NCBI GenBank assembly: GCA_003235605.1
Contig: QJVU01000652.1
Location: forward strand, 1 to 5,260
From: Planctomycetota bacterium
GTDB taxonomy: Bacteria > Planctomycetota > UBA1135 > UBA2386
Reading direction: 5' to 3'
DNA: 5,260 bases
The position numbers and the translations under genes are program-made. Below the pieces are notes generated by a model that did not search any database, was not told where the DNA came from, and saw only the letters and a program-made list of their open reading frames with translations. Shown here piece after piece: positions 1 to 5,260 of the stretch. The stretch's first letter is position 1. Each line of letters starts with the position of its first letter.

Positions 1-151
1 CGGCATTGTCGACCACCCGACAGAACGCATAGATGGCGGTCAGTGCGCGGCGTCGTGGCCGGTCCAGGAACAGGAACGAAACGCTGAAGTTGGATCCCGC
101 CTGGCGGGTGATCTGTTCCGGCGTCAGGGCTGCAGCCAGAGGCGTGCTCAT
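1..151 (-). CDS. hpnD: Presqualene diphosphate synthase HpnD, N-terminal part (cut by window edge)
   Basis: The first 50 residues of a trans-isoprenyl diphosphate synthase of the squalene/phytoene synthase family are visible; the rest lies beyond position 1. The family signature appears as SNFSVSFLFL (residues 20-29), then RPRRRALTAIYAFCRVVDNA (31-50), which leads into the first aspartate-rich motif. In the characterised HpnCDE pathway, HpnD condenses two farnesyl diphosphates to presqualene diphosphate in the cytoplasm or at the inner membrane face. The ATG at 151-149 shares its A with the TGA stop of the upstream gene (TGATG), which implies translational coupling and a common operon. One oddity is that the second Asp of the usual VDD motif reads Asn (D48-N49). 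The HpnD assignment rests on the hpnC-like neighbour plus this N-terminus; another member of the squalene/phytoene synthase family cannot be excluded from 50 residues. Confidence 0.82.
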   Translation of the reverse strand, partial: MSTPLAAALTPEQITRQAGSNFSVSFLFLDRPRRRALTAIYAFCRVVDNA

Positions 152-1041
152 CAGAACTCGCTCGGCATGCTCGCACCCACGACCGCCGACCCCAGGACAC
201 GCAGCTTCTGCCAGCGGGACAACCGGATGTGGAAACGGAGCACATCGTGGTCCACGGCACGGATGCGGGCCAGCACACGGCTGGCACCGTGGAGGATCCC
301 ACGCAACTCCATGCGCAGGCGTGGATCGACCTGCTCGGTCAAGGGCCATCCGGCGCGGAACATCGCCGCCACGCGGTCGGTCCAGTGCTTCACCAGCTCT
401 CGCACGGGCTGGCTGGCCGAGTCCCTACGCAGGTCCGCTTCGGAGACCCCGAACCTCGCGAGGTCCAGCAGGGGGATGTAGATCCGGTCCCGCTCGACGA
501 GGTCCTCCTTGATGTCCTGCAGATGGTTCAGCAGCTGCAGGGCAGTGCAGACGTGATCGGAGAGCTTGTCGCATTCAGGCCTGGCTTGCCCGAAGACGCG
601 CAACACCAGCCGGCCGACGGGATCGGCAGACTTCCGGCAGTAGGCGAACAGTTGCTCCCCGTCGGCATAGCGGCGCACCTCCAGGTCCTCGGCAAAGGCA
701 TCCAGGAGGTCCAGGAAGAGCGCGCGGGGCAGGTCGAACTGCTCCATGGTCGCCCGCAAGTCCACGAACAGGGGCACTTCCTCCCTGGCCACTCCCTCCT
801 TGGCCACTCCCTCCACGTGGGCCAGGAAGCTCTGGCGGTAGCTGCGGAGCGCGGCGGCATCCCGGTGCTCGTCGGCCAGGTCGTCTGCAGTCCTGGCAAA
901 GGCGTAGATGCGGTGGATGTGAGGACGCAGCTGCTTGGGCACCAGGAACGACGCGACCGGGAAGTTCTCGTAGTGCCTCGCGGCCAGGGCCATGAAGCCT
1001 GGGCGATCGTGGACGATCCTGTGCTCGGCGTGGGTCTCCAT
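151..1041 (-). CDS. hpnC: Hydroxysqualene synthase HpnC (squalene/phytoene synthase family)
   Basis: This 296-residue protein has about the usual length for HpnC. The N-terminal HYENFPVAS segment (residues 23-31) followed by a conserved arginine region and IYAFARTADDLADE (45-58) is characteristic of HpnC. D53, D54 and D57 form the first diphosphate-Mg2+ motif. The segment YCRKSADPVGRL (134-145) and the second motif NHLQDIKED (172-180), followed by RDRIYIP, complete the active site. In the known pathway HpnC converts presqualene diphosphate to hydroxysqualene, which HpnE then reduces to squalene for hopanoids or other triterpenes; no hpnE is in the window. The ATG at 1041 was chosen because it gives the family N-terminus, although no convincing Shine-Dalgarno sequence precedes it; the next ATG (993) would remove 16 residues but leave HYENFP intact. 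The frame stays open far upstream, but that part is antisense to the next gene. The stop overlaps the hpnD start by one base. All catalytic residues I can check are intact. Confidence 0.9.
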   Translation of the reverse strand: METHAEHRIVHDRPGFMALAARHYENFPVASFLVPKQLRPHIHRIYAFARTADDLADEHRDAAALRSYRQSFLAHVEGVAKEGVAREEVPLFVDLRATMEQFDLPRALFLDLLDAFAEDLEVRRYADGEQLFAYCRKSADPVGRLVLRVFGQARPECDKLSDHVCTALQLLNHLQDIKEDLVERDRIYIPLLDLARFGVSEADLRRDSASQPVRELVKHWTDRVAAMFRAGWPLTEQVDPRLRMELRGILHGASRVLARIRAVDHDVLRFHIRLSRWQKLRVLGSAVVGASMPSEF

Positions 1042-1100
1042 CCAGAAAGGAAGAAAACGGGCTGTCAGAGTAACCGAGGCCACAGCTGGACCACTGTCCG

Positions 1101-1110
1101 TTGGGCCCAA
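1101..1110. promoter_or_regulatory. Perfect 10-bp palindrome in the divergent intergenic region (candidate operator)
   Basis: TTGGGCCCAA is a perfect inverted repeat in the 150-bp gap between hpnC (minus) and the DUF669-like gene (plus). Its position between two divergent starts suits an operator. A single 10-bp palindrome can occur by chance in GC-rich DNA, and no flanking -35/-10 pair was convincing on either strand. The rest of the gap holds nothing else I can identify apart from the ribosome binding site at 1181. Confidence 0.25.
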
Positions 1111-1180
1111 AAGGCGAACGCTACAGCGAAAGCAACGGGCCGCCAGACAACCACGAGCCACCAGCCAGGAGCTGCCAACC

Positions 1181-1185
1181 AGGAG
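1181..1185 (+). promoter_or_regulatory. Ribosome binding site of the DUF669-like gene
   Basis: AGGAG lies six bases before the ATG at 1192. It fixes this start, even though the same frame is open far upstream through DNA that is antisense to hpnC. Confidence 0.75.
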
Positions 1186-1191
1186 AACCCG

Positions 1192-1626
1192 ATGGAACTC
1201 GACCTCGACGCCGCCGACAACGTCACCGACTTCATCTCCGTGCCTGCGGGCACATATCTCTGCAACGTCTCCGAGGTGAGGGAAGGCAAGACACGCAACG
1301 GTGACGCCCGCTGGTCCCTGCGCCTGACGGTGGCTGAGGGGGAGTACGCCGGGCGCTTCGCCAGCTTCGACAGCCTGGTGTTCAGCAAGCGCGGGCTGAA
1401 CCGCGTGCGCAAGGTGCTGGCCGCCCTGGGGTTGCCCAGCAAGGGCAAGGTGGAAATCACGCCCAAGGACCTCGAGGGTCGCAGAGCCTTCGTGGAGGTG
1501 CGACCCTCGGAGTACATGACGCCGAGCGGTGACACCATCCGCCAGAACGAAGTGCCCTATGATGGCTACCGGCCCGTGGGCGAGGAAGAGGATGATGGGG
1601 ATCTGATCGCGGACGTGCCCTTCTAG
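1192..1626 (+). CDS. DUF669-like putative ssDNA-binding protein with SSB-like acidic C-terminal tip
   Basis: The product is 144 residues and soluble, with no signal peptide or membrane segment. Its pattern matches the DUF669 family of mostly phage-encoded proteins found beside recombination and replication genes: an acidic start, VPAGTYLCNVSEVREGKT (17-34), W41-SLRLTVAEGEYAGR (41-55), SLVFSKRGLNRVRKVLAALG (61-80), EITPKDLEGRRAFVEV (88-103) and a tail. The alternating strand pattern fits an OB-like fold; ssDNA binding is inferred from family context, not seen. The last residues, EEEDDGDLIADVPF (131-144), resemble the C-terminal tip of bacterial SSB (DFDDDIPF in E. coli), which docks replication and repair enzymes. 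The gene diverges from hpnC and lies 56 bp before ligA on the same strand, so co-transcription is plausible. The start is set by AGGAG at 1181. The family call comes from pattern memory without a profile search; a captured phage gene or a lineage-specific chromosomal SSB partner are both possible. Confidence 0.72.
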   Translation: MELDLDAADNVTDFISVPAGTYLCNVSEVREGKTRNGDARWSLRLTVAEGEYAGRFASFDSLVFSKRGLNRVRKVLAALGLPSKGKVEITPKDLEGRRAFVEVRPSEYMTPSGDTIRQNEVPYDGYRPVGEEEDDGDLIADVPF

Positions 1627-1642
1627 ACAACTCCGCTCTGGA

Positions 1643-1671
1643 CCTGGCGTGACCAGGATCTCTCGTCCTGG
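1643..1671 (+). other. Two mutually exclusive hairpins in the ligA leader
   Basis: Three short segments are arranged 1-2-3: CCTGG (1643-1647), CCAGGA (1653-1658) and TCCTGG (1666-1671). Segment 2 can pair with segment 1 (5 bp, 5-base loop) or with segment 3 (6 bp, 7-base loop), but not both. No T-tract follows, so this is not a standard intrinsic terminator. The stems are short, and a regulatory role is only a possibility. Confidence 0.3.
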
Positions 1672-1682
1672 CCCGGCGAGGC

Positions 1683-3737
1683 ATGGGAGATGTCTCGCCG
1701 GAGGTTCATACTCACGGGCCCGTGCCCAAAGACCCCAGGAAGCGCATCGAAGAACTCCGCGCCAAGATCCGGCGCGCGGACGACCTCTACTACAACCTCG
1801 GCCAGCCGGAGCTGACCGACGCCGAGTACGACGCGCTGTTCGAGGAGCTGCGGCAACTGGAGGAAGCACATCCCTCGCTGCGGACAGACGACTCCCCCAC
1901 GGCCCGGGTCGGAGCGCCGCTCCCCAAGGGCACGCGCTTCGAGACCGTCGCGCACGTTGCGCCAATGCTCTCCATCGACTCGCTGCAAACCGAAGGGGAC
2001 GTGCAGGAGTTCGTCGACCGGGCACGACGGCAGCTGATCTGGAATGAGAACGACCGCCTCGAGTGGGCGGTGGAACCGAAGTTCGATGGCGTCAGCGCCA
2101 GCCTGCTCTACGAGGAGGGCAGGCTCTCCCGCGGCCTGTCCCGGGGGGACGGCGCCCGCGGGGAGGACATCACCCAGAACCTGCGCACGATTCGCAACCT
2201 GCCCCTCCAGCTCGCGGGAAAGGGCCCCTTTCCCCCGCGGATCGAGGTGAGGGGCGAGGTGATCCTGAGCACCGAGGGCTTCCAAAGGCTGCTGCAAGCC
2301 ACGGAGACCACAACCGAGACACCGTTCCGCAACGCCCGCAACGCCGTGGCAGGGACCCTGAAGCTCCTGGATCCCCGCGTCGCTGCCCGTCGCGAGCTGG
2401 AGTTCATCTGCTGGGGCACGGGCCATATGGAGGGCGTCGACGTAGCGTGCTACTCGGATCTCCACGAGCAGCTCGACACCTGGGGCTTCACGGTCTCCAA
2501 GCTCTTCGACGTGGTGGACAGCGTGGAAGGCATCGTGGCCTTCCACCACGACCTCGAATCCCGTCGCGAGGAGATCCACTACGAGATGGACGGCATCGTC
2601 GCCAAGGTGGACCGCCTGGACCTGCAGCGGCGCCTGGGACGGACCGCCCGTTCTCCCCGGTGGATGCTGGCCTACAAGTTCGCACCCCGCCGCGCCTTCA
2701 CGAAGGTGGAGAGGATCCTGGGCCAGGTGGGTCGCACTGGCGCCGTTACGCCGGTGGCCGAGCTTGCGCCGGTGGAGCTGGCCGGCGTCACCGTCAAACG
2801 CGCTACCTTGCACAACTGGGGCCTCCTGCAAGAACGGGACGTCCGCGAGGGCGACACGGTGGAGATCGAAAGGGCCGGCGACGTGATCCCCGAGGTGGTG
2901 CGCGTCCTCACCGAGAAGCGCGCCAGGACCACCCACCGGTTCCCGGCGCCTGACAAGTGTCCGGTCTGCATGAGCAAGCTGGAGCCCGAAGGCGCTTTCC
3001 TCTACTGCGTGAACGTCGAGTGCCCCGCGCAGATCAAGGGACGCATCGTGCACATGTCGTCGCGACGCGCCCTGGACATCGACCGGCTGGGGCCCAAGTA
3101 TGTCGATCAGCTTCTCGAAGCCGGGTTCCTGAAGACCCCCGAGGACATCTTCACCCTCGCCGAGAAGAAGGACGAGATCCTTGCGCTACCCCGCTGGGGT
3201 GAGAAGTCCTTCCAGAAGCTGGTCGACGAGGTGTCCGCCGCCAAGAACCCGGAGCTGGCCCGGTTCCTCTACGGCCTGGGCATCCGGCACGTCGGCGAAC
3301 AGACCGCGCGCGACCTGGCCGACCAGGTCGAGAGCCTGGAGGAGGTCATCGAGGCTTCCGAAGAACGACTCCAACAGGTGGATGGCATCGGCCCGGAAGT
3401 CGCGAGCTCGATCGTGCGGTTCTTTCAGGTGAAGGGCAACCAACGTTTCCTCGCTGCAGCCAAGAAGGCCGGCCTGAAGATCAAGGCACGGCAGAAAGGA
3501 GAAGGTCCCCTTGCCGGCCGCGTGTTCTGCTTCACCGGGGGCCTCGCTTCGATCTCCCGTGACGAGGCCAAGGCCATGGCCGAAGCCAAGGGTGCCCGTA
3601 CCAGCTCGTCCGTGAGCAGCAAGGTCACGGATGTCGTCCTGGGAGAGGGAGCCGGCAGCAAGGCGGAGAAAGCCAAGCAGCTGAAGCTGAACATCATCGA
3701 CGAGGACACCTTCCTGGCATTGGTGGGCAAGGCGTGA
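1683..3737 (+). CDS. ligA: NAD+-dependent DNA ligase LigA
   Basis: LigA seals 3'-OH/5'-phosphate nicks during replication and repair, using NAD+ to adenylate itself. At 684 residues it has normal family length and every domain. Domain Ia carries LYYNLGQPELTDAEYD (35-50), which binds the NMN side. The nucleotidyltransferase domain has the catalytic lysine K133 in EPKFDG, then EVRGEV (188-193), FRNARNAVAGTLK (215-227), EMDGIVAKVD (301-310) and WMLAYKF (327-333). The OB domain is at about 340-415, including GRTGAVTPVAEL and KRATLHN. A Cys4 zinc finger uses C426, C429, C442 and C447. Helix-hairpin-helix repeats span about 455-580, and the BRCT domain about 608-684 (FTGG, SSVSSKVTDVV, GSKAEKA). 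The start is uncertain: the ATG at 1683 gives 13 extra residues, while GTG at 1722 matches the E. coli N-terminus better; neither has a well-spaced Shine-Dalgarno (GGAGG at 1700-1704 is 17 bases before the GTG). It follows the DUF669-like gene and overlaps the next start by four bases. Confidence 0.97.
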   Translation: MGDVSPEVHTHGPVPKDPRKRIEELRAKIRRADDLYYNLGQPELTDAEYDALFEELRQLEEAHPSLRTDDSPTARVGAPLPKGTRFETVAHVAPMLSIDSLQTEGDVQEFVDRARRQLIWNENDRLEWAVEPKFDGVSASLLYEEGRLSRGLSRGDGARGEDITQNLRTIRNLPLQLAGKGPFPPRIEVRGEVILSTEGFQRLLQATETTTETPFRNARNAVAGTLKLLDPRVAARRELEFICWGTGHMEGVDVACYSDLHEQLDTWGFTVSKLFDVVDSVEGIVAFHHDLESRREEIHYEMDGIVAKVDRLDLQRRLGRTARSPRWMLAYKFAPRRAFTKVERILGQVGRTGAVTPVAELAPVELAGVTVKRATLHNWGLLQERDVREGDTVEIERAGDVIPEVVRVLTEKRARTTHRFPAPDKCPVCMSKLEPEGAFLYCVNVECPAQIKGRIVHMSSRRALDIDRLGPKYVDQLLEAGFLKTPEDIFTLAEKKDEILALPRWGEKSFQKLVDEVSAAKNPELARFLYGLGIRHVGEQTARDLADQVESLEEVIEASEERLQQVDGIGPEVASSIVRFFQVKGNQRFLAAAKKAGLKIKARQKGEGPLAGRVFCFTGGLASISRDEAKAMAEAKGARTSSSVSSKVTDVVLGEGAGSKAEKAKQLKLNIIDEDTFLALVGKA

Positions 3738-3847
3738 AGGGGAGAAGATCCGCCCTTGGCTACCTGCTGCGTGTCCTGATCCTGGGCACGATCGTCGGCA
3801 TCCTGATGTTCCTGCTCTACCTCGGAATCGCGATCCTGCAGGCCTAG
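3734..3847 (+). CDS. 37-residue single-pass membrane peptide, translationally coupled to ligA
   Basis: A GTG start overlaps the ligA stop in the GTGA arrangement (4-base overlap), typical of translationally coupled genes. The peptide begins MKGRRSALGY and continues with an uninterrupted hydrophobic stretch from about residue 8 to 35 (LGYLLRVLILGTIVGILMFL and beyond), ending ILQA before TAG. The basic N-terminus followed by one helix predicts a single-pass protein with its N-terminus in the cytoplasm. I recognise no family, and a link to ligation is not implied beyond co-translation. Support for coding is twofold: the start overlap, and the diverged partial copy downstream, where three of five differences are synonymous in this frame. 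Because it is so short it could be a chance hydrophobic ORF, and automated callers would probably miss it. Confidence 0.55.
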   Translation: MKGRRSALGYLLRVLILGTIVGILMFLLYLGIAILQA

Positions 3848-3887
3848 AGCCTCCTGTTTGTCTTGGCTGCGTATTCTGACCTTGGCG
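3800..3887 (+). repeat. Tandem direct repeat, copy 1 (88 bp, 92-bp period)
   Basis: This segment matches 3892-3979 at 83 of 88 positions by direct comparison, with four spacer bases (CTGT) between copies. Its first 48 bases are the last 16 codons, including TAG, of the small membrane peptide gene; its last 40 bases are non-coding. All five mismatches fall in the coding part, and the final 44 bases (3844-3887) are identical in both copies. The unit does not end in inverted repeats and shows no transposase, so it looks like a local duplication and not a mobile element. Confidence 0.95.
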
Positions 3888-3891
3888 CTGT

Positions 3892-3939
3892 ATCCTGACG
3901 TTCCTGCTCTACCTGGGGATTGCGATCCTGCAGGGCTAG
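3892..3939 (+). pseudogene. Start-less duplicate of the 3' half of the small membrane peptide gene
   Basis: In the frame equivalent to the upstream peptide this fragment reads ILTFLLYLGIAILQG then TAG, compared with ILMFLLYLGIAILQA in the first copy. It has no start codon: the frame meets TGA at 3877 and the former Met codon is ACG. Three of the five base changes are third-position synonymous (CTC/CTG, GGA/GGG, ATC/ATT); the others are Met to Thr and Ala to Gly. It is best read as the remnant of a duplicated or paralogous peptide gene. Confidence 0.5.
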
Positions 3940-3979
3940 AGCCTCCTGTTTGTCTTGGCTGCGTATTCTGACCTTGGCG
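3892..3979 (+). repeat. Tandem direct repeat, copy 2 (88 bp)
   Basis: This is the second copy of the segment at 3800-3887. It ends 18 bases before the likely start of the glycosyltransferase gene, so its 40-bp non-coding tail forms most of that gene's upstream region. Within the copied coding part it keeps the same TAG stop. Confidence 0.95.
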
Positions 3980-3997
3980 ATAGCCTTGAGCCTTGCC

Positions 3998-5260
3998 ATG
4001 GGGTCCGCACGTGCAGGGCATCCGCACCGAGACTGGCGTCTGCCACTCTGCTTGCTGGTCGTTGCCCTGACGCGTCCTTTGCTCTGGCCCCTGGGCGCAA
4101 TCGGGTGGGACGAGGCGGTGTTCCTCAATGCACTCGAGTGCTTCGACATGCGAGCTGGCGCACCCCATCCACCGGGGTACCCATACTATGTCCTCGTCGG
4201 CAAGGCAGTGGCCGCAGTGGTAGGTTCAGGACCTGTGGCGCTATCACTGGTGGGGCTGGCGGGGGCGCTGGCGGGGTGTGTCGGGATATTCAGGCTGGCA
4301 CTCTGGCTGCACAACGACGCAAGCCTGGCCTTCGCGTCGACAGCGCTCTGGGCGTTCGTGCCTTCTACCTGGTTGTACCACGCGGCGCGGTTCTCTGATG
4401 GACCAGCCCTGGGTTTCGGCCTGTTGGCCCTTGGTTTCCTTGCCACCGGGTGCCAGTCCTTCAACCGCCGGCATCTCGTGCTTGCGGCTCTGCTGTCCGC
4501 CTTCACTCTCGGCGTCCGGCCCCCGCTCCTGGCCTTTCTGTTTGTCCCGTGGGCATGCGCGACCTTCACGCTGCTACGCCGCAAAGAGCTGCTTACCTGG
4601 TTGGCTGTGGTGGTAGTGCTCGTGCTCGGCTGCCTTCCGATCCCGATCATCATCGTCCTCAACATGGGTAGCTTGGGTGACGCATGGGTACTGCTGACTT
4701 CACACGGGGAGTGGTGGTTGAAAGCTGACGCACTCCAGCTCCCGCAGAGTCTTGGCGGTTGGTTGGACATGCTGGGAACCTGGTACCTCGACCCGTTTGG
4801 CTACCCCTGGTCGGCTGGCGCCTTCCTCGTGCTTGGGCTCTCGGGGATGGCGTTCGGTGTCTACACCGGGATGCGTCCCCGTATGTTGGTGTGTCTGGCG
4901 ACGGGCGCTACCTATGCGGTCATCGCCTTGCTCCACTTCGCCATCACCAACGCCGTACGCTACGGGCTACCGGTGCAAGCCTTGGTTGCGTTAGCCGCTC
5001 CCCTCCCTCTCCTTGGCATCGGTCCGTTTGCAAGACCGTGGATCTGTGGCCTCGGGACCACCGTGTTTGTCGCATCGTTCGTCCTATGGTGCAGCCCGAT
5101 TCTCAACCTTCTCCGGAGCGAGCAACCGCCGCTCCCAGCTGCGGTCCGTTTCCTGCAACAGCGAGGTTCACCCTCTGAGAAGTCGGTCATCGTGGACTGG
5201 ATTGCGAGCGCACACACGCATCACCATCTGACCGAGGTCCCCCTGTTTGCGGAGCGGAGG
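3998..5260 (+). CDS. Polytopic GT-C-type glycosyltransferase, N-terminal 421 residues (cut by window edge)
   Basis: The frame is open from the ATG at 3998 to the window end without a stop. The product is strongly hydrophobic with roughly eight to ten membrane helices. Helix 1 (about 15-35) is followed by GWDEA (36-40), the acidic first-loop motif of GT39/ArnT-like and DUF2723-like transferases, then HPPGYPYY (57-64). Further family-like features are AARFSDGPAL (129-138), LGVRPPLL (171-178) and NAVRYGLPVQALVALAA (318-334). After the last visible helix (about 347-368) the chain becomes polar (AAVRFLQQRG onward), fitting the start of a periplasmic domain. Such enzymes move sugars from polyprenyl-phosphate donors to lipid, glycan or protein acceptors at the inner membrane; donor and acceptor cannot be read here. 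The start has no clear Shine-Dalgarno; the frame is open back to 3899 with only TTG alternatives (such as 3920 and 3950) and encodes further hydrophobic residues. Codons such as GTA, CTA, TTA and TCA are more frequent than in ligA, hinting at a different history. Confidence 0.75.
   Translation, partial: MGSARAGHPHRDWRLPLCLLVVALTRPLLWPLGAIGWDEAVFLNALECFDMRAGAPHPPGYPYYVLVGKAVAAVVGSGPVALSLVGLAGALAGCVGIFRLALWLHNDASLAFASTALWAFVPSTWLYHAARFSDGPALGFGLLALGFLATGCQSFNRRHLVLAALLSAFTLGVRPPLLAFLFVPWACATFTLLRRKELLTWLAVVVVLVLGCLPIPIIIVLNMGSLGDAWVLLTSHGEWWLKADALQLPQSLGGWLDMLGTWYLDPFGYPWSAGAFLVLGLSGMAFGVYTGMRPRMLVCLATGATYAVIALLHFAITNAVRYGLPVQALVALAAPLPLLGIGPFARPWICGLGTTVFVASFVLWCSPILNLLRSEQPPLPAAVRFLQQRGSPSEKSVIVDWIASAHTHHHLTEVPLFAERR

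Noticed and set aside
229..1191. Plus-strand frame of the DUF669-like gene stays open upstream, giving a 465-codon ORF
   Set aside because: The upstream part is antisense to hpnC and shows no domain pattern. AGGAG at 1181 with ATG at 1192 fits the family N-terminus.
1192..1626. Prophage remnant
   Set aside because: DUF669 proteins are common in phages, but no integrase, structural or lysis gene, or attachment-site repeat, is visible, and both neighbours are housekeeping-type genes.
1042..2025. Minus-strand frame of hpnC stays open about 1 kb upstream, giving a 624-codon ORF
   Set aside because: The upstream part is antisense to the DUF669-like gene and the start of ligA, is low-complexity Ala/Arg/Gly-rich, and has no family resemblance. 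The HpnC N-terminus begins at about 1041.
1623..3053. 476-codon minus-strand ORF opposite ligA
   Set aside because: It is the complement of a clearly real ligA; long antisense frames are expected in GC-rich coding DNA, and the translation is a His/Gly/Ala-rich shadow with no recognisable motif.
3845..3898. Possible amber readthrough of the small peptide into SLLFVLAAYSDLG
   Set aside because: The frame after TAG is open and hydrophobic in both repeat copies, but it closes after 16 codons in copy 1 and runs into the glycosyltransferase gene out of frame in copy 2. Nothing else suggests recoding.
3800..3979. CRISPR array or insertion-sequence end
   Set aside because: There are just two copies with a 4-bp spacer, no inverted terminal repeats and no transposase; part of the unit is a coding sequence.
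3848..3997. Intrinsic terminator between the peptide gene and the glycosyltransferase
   Set aside because: Only 4-bp AGCC/GGCT pairing was found, and there is no T-rich run after any stem.
3425..4168. 247-codon minus-strand ORF spanning the ligA end, the repeats and the glycosyltransferase start
   Set aside because: Its Gln/Ser/Arg-rich content comes from reading the tandem repeat backwards, and it overlaps several better-supported plus-strand genes.

Overview
The window is GC-rich, gene-dense bacterial chromosome. By gene content (a hopanoid/squalene-type hpnC-hpnD pair and an NAD+-dependent DNA ligase) it suggests a high-GC Gram-negative bacterium. A planctomycete or deltaproteobacterial-type lineage would fit, but nothing here fixes the phylum. 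No rRNA, tRNA, CRISPR array, transposase or phage structural gene was seen.

Layout. Minus strand, 1041 down to 1: hpnC, overlapped by one base with the start of hpnD, which runs off the left edge. Together they form the front part of a squalene-synthesis operon. A 150-bp divergent intergenic region (1042-1191) follows; it holds a perfect 10-bp palindrome and a clear ribosome binding site. Plus strand, 1192 onward: a 144-residue DUF669-like protein whose C-terminus resembles the tip of bacterial SSB; a 56-bp spacer able to form two mutually exclusive hairpins; ligA (NAD+ DNA ligase, all domains present); a 37-codon single-helix membrane peptide whose GTG start overlaps the ligA stop; a 92-bp-period tandem duplication that copies the 3' half of the peptide gene plus 40 bp of downstream DNA; and the first 421 codons of a polytopic GT-C-type glycosyltransferase that runs off the right edge.

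How the genes fit together. HpnD and HpnC catalyse successive steps from farnesyl diphosphate through presqualene diphosphate to hydroxysqualene. The DUF669-like protein and LigA are both plausibly DNA-replication or repair proteins, and the SSB-like tail is the main reason to suspect a functional link. The small membrane peptide looks translationally coupled to ligA. The glycosyltransferase appears to be a separate unit after the duplicated segment, with visibly less GC-biased codon choice. The most unusual parts are the DUF669/SSB-tip protein beside ligA, and the coupled micropeptide with its partial tandem copy.
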